Assembly (NCBI RefSeq): GCF_002153655.1
Contig: NZ_JOPJ01000003.1
Span: forward strand, 1-64,000
Direction of reading: 5' to 3'
Length of the DNA stretch: 64,000 nt
Source of the DNA: Acetobacter okinawensis
GTDB lineage: Bacteria; Pseudomonadota; Alphaproteobacteria; Acetobacterales; Acetobacteraceae
The position numbers and the translations under genes were made by a program. Position 1 is the stretch's first letter. Each line of letters begins with the position of its first letter. The notes beneath the pieces were generated by a model, which saw only the letters and a program-made list of their open reading frames with translations, was not told the origin of the DNA and did not search any database. This document shows, one piece after another, positions 1-10,400 of the stretch.

Positions 1-615
<615 letters not shown>

Positions 616-755
616 GGGCCGCATCAGCGGGGGGCGTGTCATACGCCTCATTCCTGTGGCAGGGCGTCCACAGGCGGCTGCGCGTGGGGGGAACATGCCC
701 CGCACGGTTTACAAAACAGAGACTTAACAATGTGAAAATATGCAGGCAGGCGCTG
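616..755. other. Convergent intergenic gap with two small hairpins
   Basis: This 140-base gap separates the convergent OmpA-domain gene and rnhA. Two short inverted repeats are visible: five base pairs at 633-637/643-647 and seven at 653-659/668-674. Neither is followed by a clear T-run, so they are only weak terminator candidates. No gene is seen. Confidence 0.3.
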
Positions 756-1244
756 TTACGCGCCCGCTTTCTGCTCTTCCATGCGTATACGCGCTTCAGT
801 CGCCAACTGGTCTACCTGCTCATTCTCCGGCACACCGGAATGCCCTTTAACCCAATGCCAAGAGACATCATGCGGCTTGGCGGCATCCAGCAGGCGACGC
901 CACAAATCCATATTGGCCACCGGGTCACCCGCGGCATTGCGCCAGTTGCGGCGCACCCAGCCTGTATGCCAGCGCGTAATGCCGTTACGCACATATTCGC
1001 TATCAGTATGCAGGTTTACGGTGCAGGGTTTTTTCAGCGCTTCCAGCGCTTCGGCAGCAGCAGTCAGCTCCATGCGGTTGTTGGTCGTGGCAAGCTCCCC
1101 GCCAGAAAGCTCGCGCTCAACGCCTTTGCAGCGCAGCAGCACACCCCAGCCACCCGGACCGGGGTTGGGCTTGCACCCCCCATCGGTCCAGATTTCAACC
1201 TGCATCCGGTTTTCCGCCCCTGCGGATGACGTCTCAGAGTCCAT
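756..1244 (-). CDS. rnhA: Ribonuclease HI
   Basis: Degrades the RNA strand of RNA-DNA hybrids (R-loops, primer remnants) in the cytoplasm. The 162-residue product has the RNase HI fold order and catalytic carboxylates: Asp21 in TDGG, Glu59 in NNRMEL, Asp81 in TDSEYV and Asp145 in the ENEQVDQLA segment, with the usual KGHSG histidine before the last one. The ATG at 1244 is chosen because GGGTGG lies just upstream. A GTG at 1256 adds four residues, and an internal ATG at 1205 ([10 protein letters not shown]) would match the shortest family members. The start overlaps the end of thrB by 11 bases, so the two are co-transcribed with ispH upstream. Confidence 0.93.
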   Translation of the reverse strand: MDSETSSAGAENRMQVEIWTDGGCKPNPGPGGWGVLLRCKGVERELSGGELATTNNRMELTAAAEALEALKKPCTVNLHTDSEYVRNGITRWHTGWVRRNWRNAAGDPVANMDLWRRLLDAAKPHDVSWHWVKGHSGVPENEQVDQLATEARIRMEEQKAGA

Positions 1245-2208
1245 AACCACCCACACTTTGCGTTGCCAGATGGAACCGTAGCCGCCGGAGGTAATCCAGC
1301 GGATTTTTGGGTGTTACCAGCGCATCGGCCGGGGTGTTGATCCAGTCATACAGCCGGGTGAGCAAAAAGCGCATGGCCGCCCCCTGCGCCAGAACCGGCA
1401 TGGCCGCACGCTCCACATCCTCAAGCACGCGCACATCCTCGTACCCTAGCAACAGCTGCCGGGCGAAGGTGACGTTGAACGCACCATCGGGCTGGAAGCA
1501 CCATGCGTTCAGGCAGATGGCCACGTCAAAGGCCAGATAATCCGTGCAGGCAAAGTAAAAGTCGATCAGGCCCGACAGGGTGTTGTGGAGAAAAAACACA
1601 TTATCGGGGAACAGATCGGCATGGATCTGCCCACGCGGCAGGGGGGCGTTCTGCCCATGTCCCGGCCATGCGGGCACAATGTGGGCAAGAGCCTGTTCCA
1701 GCTCCGCCTGTAAACCCGGCTGCACCGCATCCGCCCCATTGGCGCAGCTTTGCAGCAAGGGCGCCCATGCCTGTGGCCCCAGCGCATTGGGGCGCTCTGG
1801 CGCGTAGGAGCGACCTGCCGCATGCAGCTGGGCCAGAGCGCGCCCAAGGGGGCGGCAATGCTCAAGCCGCACGGTACGGGGCCACACACCGGGCAAAAAG
1901 GTGGTAATGGCCGCAGGACGGCCTGCAAGGGTTTTGAGCGTAATGCCCTGCCTGTCAGCCACAGGCTGCGGGCAGGTCACCCCCTCGCGCGCGAGGTGCT
2001 GCATAAGGCCCAAAAACCAAGGGAGCTCACGCGCATTCACCCGCTTTTCGTACAGGGTGAGGATATAGTCCCCCTCCGTTGTACGAAGCTGGAAGTTGCT
2101 GTTCTCAACCCCTTCGGCAATGCCACGGAACGCCACAAGGGAGCCAATGGCAAAATCTGCCAGAAACTCCTGCAGCGCCTCGTCGCTAACGTCCGTATAA
2201 ACGGCCAT
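1234..2208 (-). CDS. thrB: Homoserine kinase (APH/choline-kinase fold)
   Basis: Phosphorylates homoserine to O-phosphohomoserine in threonine synthesis. The 324-residue length and sequence match the ThrB type found in Alphaproteobacteria and Pseudomonas, which belongs to the aminoglycoside-phosphotransferase fold and not to the GHMP kinases. Visible motifs are the Brenner-type catalytic loop HADLFPDN at residues 196-203 and the metal-binding DFYFA at 216-220. The start ATG lies nine bases after the ispH stop codon. The order ispH-thrB-rnhA is the common alphaproteobacterial arrangement. Homoserine dehydrogenase is encoded separately at 60731. Confidence 0.93.
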   Translation of the reverse strand: MAVYTDVSDEALQEFLADFAIGSLVAFRGIAEGVENSNFQLRTTEGDYILTLYEKRVNARELPWFLGLMQHLAREGVTCPQPVADRQGITLKTLAGRPAAITTFLPGVWPRTVRLEHCRPLGRALAQLHAAGRSYAPERPNALGPQAWAPLLQSCANGADAVQPGLQAELEQALAHIVPAWPGHGQNAPLPRGQIHADLFPDNVFFLHNTLSGLIDFYFACTDYLAFDVAICLNAWCFQPDGAFNVTFARQLLLGYEDVRVLEDVERAAMPVLAQGAAMRFLLTRLYDWINTPADALVTPKNPLDYLRRLRFHLATQSVGGYGL

Positions 2209-2217
2209 GAACCACCT

Positions 2218-3219
2218 TTAGCCCAACGGTGCGGGAAGGCGGAATGTGACGTTTTCTTCCTTCACAATCCGTTCTTCAATGCACAGGGTGTAACGCTTGG
2301 CCATTTCGGCCAGCATTTCCTGCACCAGCGCTTCCGGGGCAGAGGCACCGGCTGTAATGCCCAGCGTGCCCACACCGTCCAGCACCGACCAGTCCAGCGC
2401 GTCCAGCCGGGGGACCAGCAGGGCGCGGGCCGCACCGGAGCGCTCGGCCACTTCGCGCAGGCGCTGGGAGTTGGAGGAGTTGGGCGAGCCAATCACAATC
2501 ACCAGATCGCACTCGGGAGCAATGGTCTTGACCGCTTCCTGCCGGTTGGTGGTGGCGTAGCAGATATCCTCCCGCTTGGGCCCTTCAATCAGGGGGAAGC
2601 GCTCACGCAGGATGTCCACAATTTCTGCCGTATCATCAACAGAGAGCGTGGTCTGGGTGATAAACGCCAGCATGGAGGGGTCAGCGGGCTGCACGCTGCG
2701 GGCTTCGTCCGCATCGTTAATCAGGGTTACGGCTCCGGCGGGGAGCTGGCCCATGGTCCCGACGACCTCAGGGTGACCGGCATGGCCGATCATCAGAATA
2801 TGGCGGCTGTCCGGGCCACCTGCTGCATAATGGCGCTCGGCCTCGCGGTGGACCTTGGAGACCAGCGGGCATGTGGCATCCAGGTACAGCAGGTTGCGGC
2901 GCTCGGCCTCGGCTGGCACGGTTTTGGGCACACCGTGGGCGGAAAAAACAACATGACCATCTGCGGGGACCTCATCAAGTTCCTCCACAAAAATGGCACC
3001 CTGTGCCTCCAGTTCCTCTACAACGGTGCGGTTGTGAACAATCTCGTGCCGGACGTAAACCGGCGCGCCGTAGCGGCGGATGGCCTCCTCCACAACGCGG
3101 ATGGCGCGGTCCACCCCGGCGCAAAAGCCGCGCGGGCCAGCCAGAAGGACCTTGAGCGAGCGGCCATGCCGGGCGTCCGTGCTCTGGGTGGTCGTGTGGG
3201 TGTCAGTTTGATCGGGCAT
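2218..3219 (-). CDS. ispH: 4-hydroxy-3-methylbut-2-enyl diphosphate reductase
   Basis: Last enzyme of the MEP isoprenoid pathway: an iron-sulfur enzyme that converts HMBPP to IPP and DMAPP. All three cluster-ligating cysteines are present: Cys33 in GPRGFCAGV, Cys117 in DATCPLV and Cys220 in [10 protein letters not shown]. The family motif SAHGVP and the C-terminal ITAGASAPE segment are also visible. I prefer the ATG at 3219 (MPDQTD, 333 residues), which has GGGGAA at good spacing. An upstream ATG at 3276 adds 19 residues without a visible ribosome binding site. It heads the ispH-thrB-rnhA operon. Confidence 0.95.
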   Translation of the reverse strand: MPDQTDTHTTTQSTDARHGRSLKVLLAGPRGFCAGVDRAIRVVEEAIRRYGAPVYVRHEIVHNRTVVEELEAQGAIFVEELDEVPADGHVVFSAHGVPKTVPAEAERRNLLYLDATCPLVSKVHREAERHYAAGGPDSRHILMIGHAGHPEVVGTMGQLPAGAVTLINDADEARSVQPADPSMLAFITQTTLSVDDTAEIVDILRERFPLIEGPKREDICYATTNRQEAVKTIAPECDLVIVIGSPNSSNSQRLREVAERSGAARALLVPRLDALDWSVLDGVGTLGITAGASAPEALVQEMLAEMAKRYTLCIEERIVKEENVTFRLPAPLG

Positions 3220-3443
3220 GGTGTTCCCCAAAGTTGCAGCGGGCTGTATAGAAGAAAACTGGCTATGAAGAAGCATATTGAAAACAGGCTACGCCCGAAA
3301 CCCGGTAAAGGCCGTGGCAGTTGTGGCCTACGCAAAGGACGCATGTGATGCAACCCGTTTTGCAGCATTCAAGACGTGAAACACACGCCCGCAGGGGTGT
3401 AACGGGTTGGTGCGTCACCCATTTTTGTTCCTCCACCCCATCA

Positions 3444-4049
3444 ATGCCGGATTCCTCCATGCCTTATGTTTTTACCCGCCTGCGCAGCCTGCTCCCCCGC
3501 GTAACCGCTTCTGGCGCACTGGCCATGGGCCTGATAACGGCGCTGACAGGGTGCGGAGGGGGGGAAACCACCTCAACCGAATTTGCGCCCGCCTGCCCCG
3601 TGACACATATTCCGTCCGAAGCGGCGGACTATTACCTTTACAACGGAAAGGGCACCAGTTTTGGTGATCTGATAGCGCGGGCCAGCATTGTCAAGCTGGA
3701 GGGCGAGTGCTCGGCCGGTGGCCCCAAGGACCTGAAAACCCGAGTCGCACTCCACATTACGGTAGAACGCGGCCCCGCCTCCAGCACAGAAAAACTGAAC
3801 ATACCGTGGTTTATTGCCGTGCTGCACGGGGACCGGATTGTGAACAAGCACATCTTCCGCCACACGGTCACATTCCCCGCCAACCTTGCGACTTTTGATA
3901 CAACCAGCAAGGTCATCACGATCGACCTGCCGATCCCTCCCCGCAATGTTGATTCCGATTATCGGTTTGAGGTGGGCTTCCAGCTCAGCCCCGGCCAGCT
4001 TGAATACAACCAGCTCCACCTCAAACGCGCGACCTATCAGGCGTACTAA
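3444..4049 (+). CDS. Putative lipoprotein of unknown function
   Basis: I do not recognise a family. The 201-residue product has a positively charged N-terminus, a hydrophobic stretch at residues 20-34 and a lipobox ending LTGC (Cys37), followed by a glycine cluster. It is therefore probably an outer- or inner-membrane lipoprotein. The mature part is rich in beta-strand-like alternation and contains a CPVTHIPSEAADYYLY segment and a second cysteine in GECSAGG. The open frame reaches back to 3321, but the segment before 3444 has no signal-peptide character. An ATG at 3459 is also possible. It is divergent from ispH and convergent with the ABC1-family gene. Confidence 0.6.
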   Translation: MPDSSMPYVFTRLRSLLPRVTASGALAMGLITALTGCGGGETTSTEFAPACPVTHIPSEAADYYLYNGKGTSFGDLIARASIVKLEGECSAGGPKDLKTRVALHITVERGPASSTEKLNIPWFIAVLHGDRIVNKHIFRHTVTFPANLATFDTTSKVITIDLPIPPRNVDSDYRFEVGFQLSPGQLEYNQLHLKRATYQAY

Positions 4050-4100
4050 ACACCGCAAACGTGGGCGTGGGGCCTGCGCCCAAAGGCGCAGCCCGCCCGC

Positions 4101-5465
4101 TCAGGTGGCCGGAGGAGCATCCGGCGGAAAGCGGGCTTCCCTGATGGCGGCATTCTGCCGTTCGGTCAGGGCCTGCACGTCAAACCCTTCCACAATCTCG
4201 TGGAACAGTTCGCTCCAGTTCATCTTGACCTTGAGCCGCATAAAGACCGAGCCAAGACCAATGGCGGAGCGGTCCACCAGCACAAATTCGCGCGGCAGGC
4301 GCACACCCCCCGTTTTTTGCAGCCCTTCATGCACGCGGCTCAACACCTCGCGCCCATGTTCAGGGGTGTTCTCTTCCTGAATATAGCGCTCGCGGTCGTC
4401 CATCAGCGGAGCGTAGAGCAGGCTGGCCCATTCGTTCAGCACACGCACCTTCTCGCGCGACAGGTCGCGGAAGCCCCATGCCTCATACGCATGGGCGGCC
4501 AGGTCCTCGTCCTTTGTGCGCAGGGCGTTGTACAGATCGATGTTCCCCTGAATGAACGAGGGCCGAAAAATACGGATCGCCCCAAAGTCCAGCAGATTCA
4601 GCCCGCCATCCTCACGCAGGGTAAAATTGCCCATATGCGGGTCGCCATGCACCACACCGTACTGGTAGAGCGGCACATACCAGCCACGGAACAGGGCACG
4701 GGCGATCTTTTTTTTCTGCTCTTCGCTTAACCCGGCCTTGATGGCGGTATTCAGGTTCTGGCCCGCCACCCATTCCATTGTCAGCAGGCGGCGCGTGCTC
4801 AGCGCGTCCACGGGGAGTGGCACCGTTACATCCGGGCAGCCCTGCACAATATTGTGGTAGAGCCGCATATTCGCGGCCTCGCGCCGGTAGTCCAGCTCCT
4901 CACGCAGGCGTTCGGCCAGTTCCTCCACCACATCATCCTGACGGATGGCGTTGTCGAGCTTGTGGTACACCCCAATGGCCATGCGGAACTGCTTGAGGTC
5001 CGCCTCCACTGCCGAGTTCATGTCCGGGTACTGGAGCTTGCAGGCCACCTTGCGGCCATCGGCCAGAATAGCCTGATGCACCTGCCCAAGGCTTGCCGCA
5101 GCAGCGGCCTCCTTGCCAAAGGCGCGGAAGTTCTTCTCCCACCCCGCCCCCAGCTCCGCTGTCATACGGCGGCGCACAAAGTTCCAGCCCATGGGTGGCG
5201 CGTTGGACTGGAGCTGGGCCAGTTCCTCCGCATATTCTTCGGGCAGAGCGCCGGGAATGGTGGCCAGAAGCTGGGCAGCCTTCATCAACGGGCCTTTAAG
5301 CCCGCCCAGAACGGACTTAAGGTCCTCCGCATGGGTTGCACCACCCGAGCGGATGCCCATTTTATGCCCGGCCAGACGTGCGGCAATGCCCCCCACCGTG
5401 CCGGTGGTCTGCACCATACGCCGCAACTCCCCGAACATGCCGGAGTTATCCAGATCGCGCGCCAT
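4101..5465 (-). CDS. ABC1/ADCK (UbiB-like) atypical kinase family protein
   Basis: Member of the UbiB/COQ8 protein-kinase-like family, often tied to ubiquinone or lipid homeostasis; the substrate is unknown. Family landmarks over 454 residues: a KxGQ-type element present as KAAQ (62-65) followed by LLATIPGALPEEY, the Ala-rich loop AAAAASLGQ (120-128) replacing the kinase P-loop, the ATP-site lysine in VACKLQYP (Lys143), HGDPHMGN (273-280) and LLDFGA (292-296). It lacks the C-terminal transmembrane helices of classical UbiB, so I do not call it ubiB. Its start is only two bases from the stop of the upstream peptidase gene on the same strand, which suggests co-transcription. Confidence 0.85.
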   Translation of the reverse strand: MARDLDNSGMFGELRRMVQTTGTVGGIAARLAGHKMGIRSGGATHAEDLKSVLGGLKGPLMKAAQLLATIPGALPEEYAEELAQLQSNAPPMGWNFVRRRMTAELGAGWEKNFRAFGKEAAAAASLGQVHQAILADGRKVACKLQYPDMNSAVEADLKQFRMAIGVYHKLDNAIRQDDVVEELAERLREELDYRREAANMRLYHNIVQGCPDVTVPLPVDALSTRRLLTMEWVAGQNLNTAIKAGLSEEQKKKIARALFRGWYVPLYQYGVVHGDPHMGNFTLREDGGLNLLDFGAIRIFRPSFIQGNIDLYNALRTKDEDLAAHAYEAWGFRDLSREKVRVLNEWASLLYAPLMDDRERYIQEENTPEHGREVLSRVHEGLQKTGGVRLPREFVLVDRSAIGLGSVFMRLKVKMNWSELFHEIVEGFDVQALTERQNAAIREARFPPDAPPAT

Positions 5466-5467
5466 GC

Positions 5468-7312
5468 TCAGTCCTGCTCCAGCTGGTCAATAAAGCCGGA
5501 AATCACGTCCAGCCCCTTGCGCCAGAAACCGGGGTCCGATGCATCCAGCCCGAACGGGGCCAGCAATTCCTTATGCCGCAGCGTCCCCCCTGCCTGAAGC
5601 ATGGTGATGTATTTGTCCTGAAACCCCGGAGCCCCTTCGCTGAACACCTTGTACAGCGCGTTGACCAGACAATCCCCGAATGCGTAGGCGTATACATAGA
5701 AGGGTGAATGGATGAAGTGGGGAATATACGCCCAGAACACATCGTATTCGGGTGTAAAGTTAAAGGCCGGGCCAAGGCTCTCGGTCTGCACCGCACGCCA
5801 GATTGCGCCAATCTGCTCTGGCAGGAGCTCGCCCTTTTTGCGCTCGTCATGCACGCGGGTCTCAAACTCGTAGAACGCAATCTGGCGCACCACGGTGTTG
5901 AGCATGTCCTCCACCTTGCCAGCCAGCAGCAGACGGCGGCGGGTGGGGTCTTTTTCCCCGTCCAGCAGGGACTGGAAGGTCAGCATCTCGCCAAACACAC
6001 TGGCGGTCTCAGCCAGTGTGAGGGGCGTATCGGACATAAGATAACCCTGCTTTGCCGCCAGCACCTGATGCACGCCGTGGCCAAGCTCGTGCGCCAGTGT
6101 CATCACATCACGGATGCGGCCGTGGTAGTTGAGCAGGATATAGGGGTGGGCCGATGGCACGGTGGGGTGTGCAAACGCACCGGGGGATTTGCCCGGTGCA
6201 GGCGGCACATCAATCCACGGGCTGGTCAGGAAGGTGTTGATAACCTTGCCCATGCGCGGGTCAAACCCGTCATACGCCTTTTGCACAATGGATTTGGCCT
6301 CGGTCCACGGAATCTGGCGGTCCTCACACCCTGGCAGGGGGGCGTTACGGTCCCAGTGTTCCAGCTTGTCCAGCCCCATCCATTTGGCTTTGAGGCTGTA
6401 ATAGCGGTGGGACAGGCGCGGGTAGTCCGTACGCACGGCGGAGACCAGCGCATCCACCACCTCGTCCTCCACCATGTTGGACAGATTGCGCGAAGAGGTC
6501 GGGCGGGCAAAATGCCGCAGCCCATCGGAGATGGATTTATCCTTGGCCAGCGTGTTGGTAATGAGTGCAAACAGGCGGACATTGCCCTCAAACACCGCCC
6601 CTACCGCCTTGCCTGCCCGCTCACGCACGGCGCGGTCCGTATCGGACAGGCGGTTGAGCGCATCGCCCACCGGCATGGTCTGCCCATCCACCGTGACCCG
6701 CAGGGCGGCTATGGTCTCATCAAACAGGCGGCACCATGCCTGCGCACCGGTGACCGATTTTTCCAGCAGTACCTTTTCCACGTCATCGCCAAGCTGGTGG
6801 GGGCGGTACATGCGTACGTCACGCAGGTACGGCTGCCAGCGGGCAAGGGCCGGGTCCTGCACCTTGGTCTGAAGGTCGGCCTCCTCCAGCCGGTTGAGTT
6901 CCAGCCCGAAGAACAGAAGGTCGGTGGAAATATCGGTCAGCCGTTCGTTAATGGACTGGCTGAAGCGGCTGATGGCCGCATCGGACGAATCCGCAGCAAA
7001 CAGCAAAGAGGCATAGGAGCCAGCACGGCCCAGTTTTTCCTCTATCTCTTCAAATTCGCTCAGGGCCTGCGCCAGTTGCGCGCCACTCAGGCTGCCCAGC
7101 TTACCTTGGTAGAGGCGGGCAAAGCTCTTGGCCGCAGCGGTGGCCGCTGCAAGATCGGCCTGTAGTGCCGGGTCATCCATACCCGCGTACAGGGCCGAGA
7201 GGTCCCAGCGCGGCAGGGTGCTGGCCCCTTGGGCGGAGGAGGAGGCAGGTCCGGCTTCCGCCGCCATGAGCGGAAGTGACAGCGAACGGGAAAAATGCGC
7301 GGTATGTTCCAT
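5468..7312 (-). CDS. pepF: M3-family oligoendopeptidase (PepF type)
   Basis: Cytoplasmic zinc metallopeptidase cleaving short oligopeptides. The 614-residue protein has the zinc motif HELGHG near residue 407, within the M3 signature LAHELGHGVHQVL. The third zinc ligand is the glutamate of LAETASVFGEM about 25 residues later, and the closing motif FYVYAYAFGDCL lies near residue 540. Length fits the family (about 600). It lies upstream of the ABC1-like gene with a two-base gap, and downstream of the gltB terminator, so it probably starts its own transcription unit. Confidence 0.93.
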   Translation of the reverse strand: MEHTAHFSRSLSLPLMAAEAGPASSSAQGASTLPRWDLSALYAGMDDPALQADLAAATAAAKSFARLYQGKLGSLSGAQLAQALSEFEEIEEKLGRAGSYASLLFAADSSDAAISRFSQSINERLTDISTDLLFFGLELNRLEEADLQTKVQDPALARWQPYLRDVRMYRPHQLGDDVEKVLLEKSVTGAQAWCRLFDETIAALRVTVDGQTMPVGDALNRLSDTDRAVRERAGKAVGAVFEGNVRLFALITNTLAKDKSISDGLRHFARPTSSRNLSNMVEDEVVDALVSAVRTDYPRLSHRYYSLKAKWMGLDKLEHWDRNAPLPGCEDRQIPWTEAKSIVQKAYDGFDPRMGKVINTFLTSPWIDVPPAPGKSPGAFAHPTVPSAHPYILLNYHGRIRDVMTLAHELGHGVHQVLAAKQGYLMSDTPLTLAETASVFGEMLTFQSLLDGEKDPTRRRLLLAGKVEDMLNTVVRQIAFYEFETRVHDERKKGELLPEQIGAIWRAVQTESLGPAFNFTPEYDVFWAYIPHFIHSPFYVYAYAFGDCLVNALYKVFSEGAPGFQDKYITMLQAGGTLRHKELLAPFGLDASDPGFWRKGLDVISGFIDQLEQD

Positions 7313-7385
7313 GCCCTCACTCTACCGCGCAAATCCACCAGAGGCGAGAGCCCTTGCATGCAAAGACAAAGCACCAGAACGGCAA

Positions 7386-7416
7386 AACGGGCGGGAGCCA
7401 TAAGCCCCCGCCCGTT
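7386..7416 (-). terminator. Probable intrinsic terminator after gltB
   Basis: A perfect ten-base-pair stem (7386-7395 with 7407-7416) with an 11-base loop is followed on the minus strand by TTTTGCC. It lies 34 bases beyond the gltB stop codon and before the pepF start. Confidence 0.7.
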
Positions 7417-7449
7417 CTGTCTGTTCACAGCGACTAAAGGCTGGCTGGC

Positions 7450-10400
7450 TCAGGCCGATATGGCCTGCTCCGCGCCGTCCACACTAAAGCCGATGATTTT
7501 GGCATAGTCCTTGGGCACAATCTGCCAGAACTGGGGCAGAACCTCGTCCCACTTATGCAGCAGCATGGAGGCATAGGCCGAGCCTGTTTCCTCCACATGC
7601 CGCTCGACCAGAGCGCGCAGTTTTTCCGCCCATTTGGGGTCGCTCACACGCGACCACAAAAGAGCCTCGGGGTTGATCCGCTTGGTAAAGCCCCCGTTGC
7701 TGTCCAGCACAAAGGCCATGCCGCCGGTAAAGCCTGCGCCAAAGTTGTCGCCCACTTCCCCCAGCACCACAACGGTGCCGCCGGTCATGTATTCACAACA
7801 GTTGGAGCCGCAGCCCTCAATCACCGCTGTGGCACCCGAGTTACGCACGGCAAAGCGCTCGCCCGCCTGCCCTGCCGCATACAGCTCACCCGCTGTGGCA
7901 CCATACAGCACGGTGTTGCCAATAATGGCGTTCTGGTTGGACACCAGCGTGGAGGAGGGAGAAGGACGAACCGTAATGGTCGCCCCCGACAGGCCCTTGC
8001 CCACGTAGTCGTTGGCGTCACCCAGCACTTCCAGCTTGAGCCCCTGCACGGCAAACGCACCAAGGGATTGCCCGGCAGACCCACGCAGGCGCACGGTCAG
8101 GTGGCCGGGTGCCAGTGTTTTCATGCCGAACTGGCGCACGATCAGCGAGGAAATGCGCGTGCCAATGGCGCGCTGGGTGTTCTGCACATTGTAGTGCAGC
8201 TGCATTTTCTCGCCATGGTCGAACAGCGGGCGGGCATCGTTGATCATCTGCGCATCCAGCGTGTCGGGCACCTCGTTCCGGCCCTCCAGCGTGCAGTAGC
8301 GCGCATACGGCCCCGGATCCGCCTGCGAGAGCAGGGAGTTCAGGTCCAGATCGTCCAGATAATCTGCCCCGCGTGAGACCTGACGCAGCAGGTCCGTACG
8401 GCCAATAACCTCGTTAAGCGTGCGGAAGCCAAGGGAGGCCAGAATGTTGCGCACATCCTCCGCAATGAACGAGAACAGGTTGATCACCTTCTCGGGCGTG
8501 CCTTCAAACTTGGCGCGCATGGCCGGGTCCTGCGAGCACACGCCAACCGGGCAGGTGTTGGAGTGGCACTGGCGCACCATAATGCAGCCCATGGCCACAA
8601 GGCTGGCCGTGCCAATGCCAAACTCTTCCGCACCCAGCATGGCGGCAATCACCACGTCACGCCCGGTTTTGATGCCACCATCGGCGCGCAGGCGCACACG
8701 GTGGCGCAAGCGGTTGAGCATGAGCACCTGATGCGTTTCCGCCAGCCCCAGCTCCCACGGCAGACCCGCGTATTTAATGGAGCTGACCGGGCTTGCCCCC
8801 GTACCACCCGAATGGCCGGAAATGAGAATGGCGTCGGCCTTGGCCTTGGCCACCCCAGCGGCAATGGTGCCAATGCCCGAACGTGCGACCAGTTTGACGG
8901 TCACGCTGGCATCCGGGTTGATCTGCTTGAGGTCGTAAATAAGCTGGGCCAGATCCTCGATGGAGTAAATATCGTGGTGCGGCGGGGGCGAGATCAGCGT
9001 GACCCCCGGTGTGGCATGGCGCAGCTTGGCAATCAGCTCGGTCACCTTGAAGCCGGGCAACTGCCCGCCCTCACCCGGCTTGGCACCCTGAGCCACCTTG
9101 ATTTCCAGCTCACGGCAGTCATTGAGGTACTGCGCGGTCACCCCGAAGCGGCCCGATGCCACCTGCTTGATGGCCGAAGACGCGTTATCCCCATTGGGGC
9201 GCGGCTTTGCGCGTGCCGGGTCTTCCCCCCCTTCCCCGGAATCGGACTTGGCGCCAATCCGGTTCATGGCGATGGAGAGCGTTTCATGCGCTTCGGGGCT
9301 GAGTGCGCCGAGCGAAATAGCGGGGGAAATCAGGCGTTTGCGCAGCTGCGTAATGCTTTCCACCTCTTCCACCGGAATAGGCGTACGCCCATCACGGAAG
9401 TCGAGCAGGTCGCGCAGCGCCACGGGGGGCTGGGCGCGCACCGCATCGGCATAGCGCTGGTAGATGGTAAAGCTGTCTGTGGCCACGGCGGTCTGGAGCA
9501 TATGGATCAGCCCGCCATCAAATGCGTGCTGCTCCCCACTGCGGCGCAGCTTGTACAGCCCGCCCACAGGCAGGGTCAGGGCCGAGGCCGAACCCCATGC
9601 CTGCTCGTGGAAGCTCAGCGCATTGCGTGCAATGCCCGACAGACCAATACCGGAAATGCGCGAGGGCATACCGGGGAAGAATTCCGCCGTCAGGGCGCGC
9701 GACAGGCCCACTGCCTCAAAATTGCAGCCACCACGGTAAGACGCCACAATGGAAATACCCATTTTGGACATGATCTTAAGCAGACCCTTGTCCACCGCCT
9801 TGCGGTAACGCTCCATGCACTCACGCAGGCTGCGGCTGCCAAACAGGCCACGGCGGTGGCGGTCAGCAATGCTTTCCTGCGCCAGATACGGGTTAACCGT
9901 TGTGGCGCCCACACCAATGGTTACGGCAATGGCATGCACATCCAGTGCTGTGGACGTACGCACGTTAAGCGAGGTGAACGTACGCAGGGACGTGCGGACC
10001 AGATGGGTATGCACAGCCCCCGTAGCCAGAATCATGGGGATGGAAGCGCGGTCGGGGGACTGGGCCTCATCCGTGAGGAACACATGGGTACAGCCGCCCC
10101 GCACACTTTCCTCCGCCTCACGGCGGATGCGGGCAATGGCCTCACGCAGGCCAGCCTCACCATCCGCTGCGGGGAAGGTGCAGTCGATGACGCTGGCAGA
10201 TGCACCGCAGAAGCCACGCAGGGCCTCGTACTCGCCCGATGTCAGCACAGGGCTGGGCAGTTGCAGCATGTCGCACTGCTCGGCCGACTGGTCCAGAATG
10301 TTGCCAAGGTTGCCAAGCCGTGTGGCAAGGCTCATCACCCCCGCTTCACGCAGGCTGTCGATGGGCGGGTTGGTCACCTGGCTGAACATCTGGCGGAAGT

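Noticed and set aside
1750-3348. Plus-strand open frame across thrB and ispH
   Set aside because: Antisense shadow of two well-conserved genes, with no domain and no ribosome binding site.
5708-7165. Plus-strand open frame across the M3 peptidase gene
   Set aside because: Antisense shadow; the minus-strand frame has full M3 motifs.
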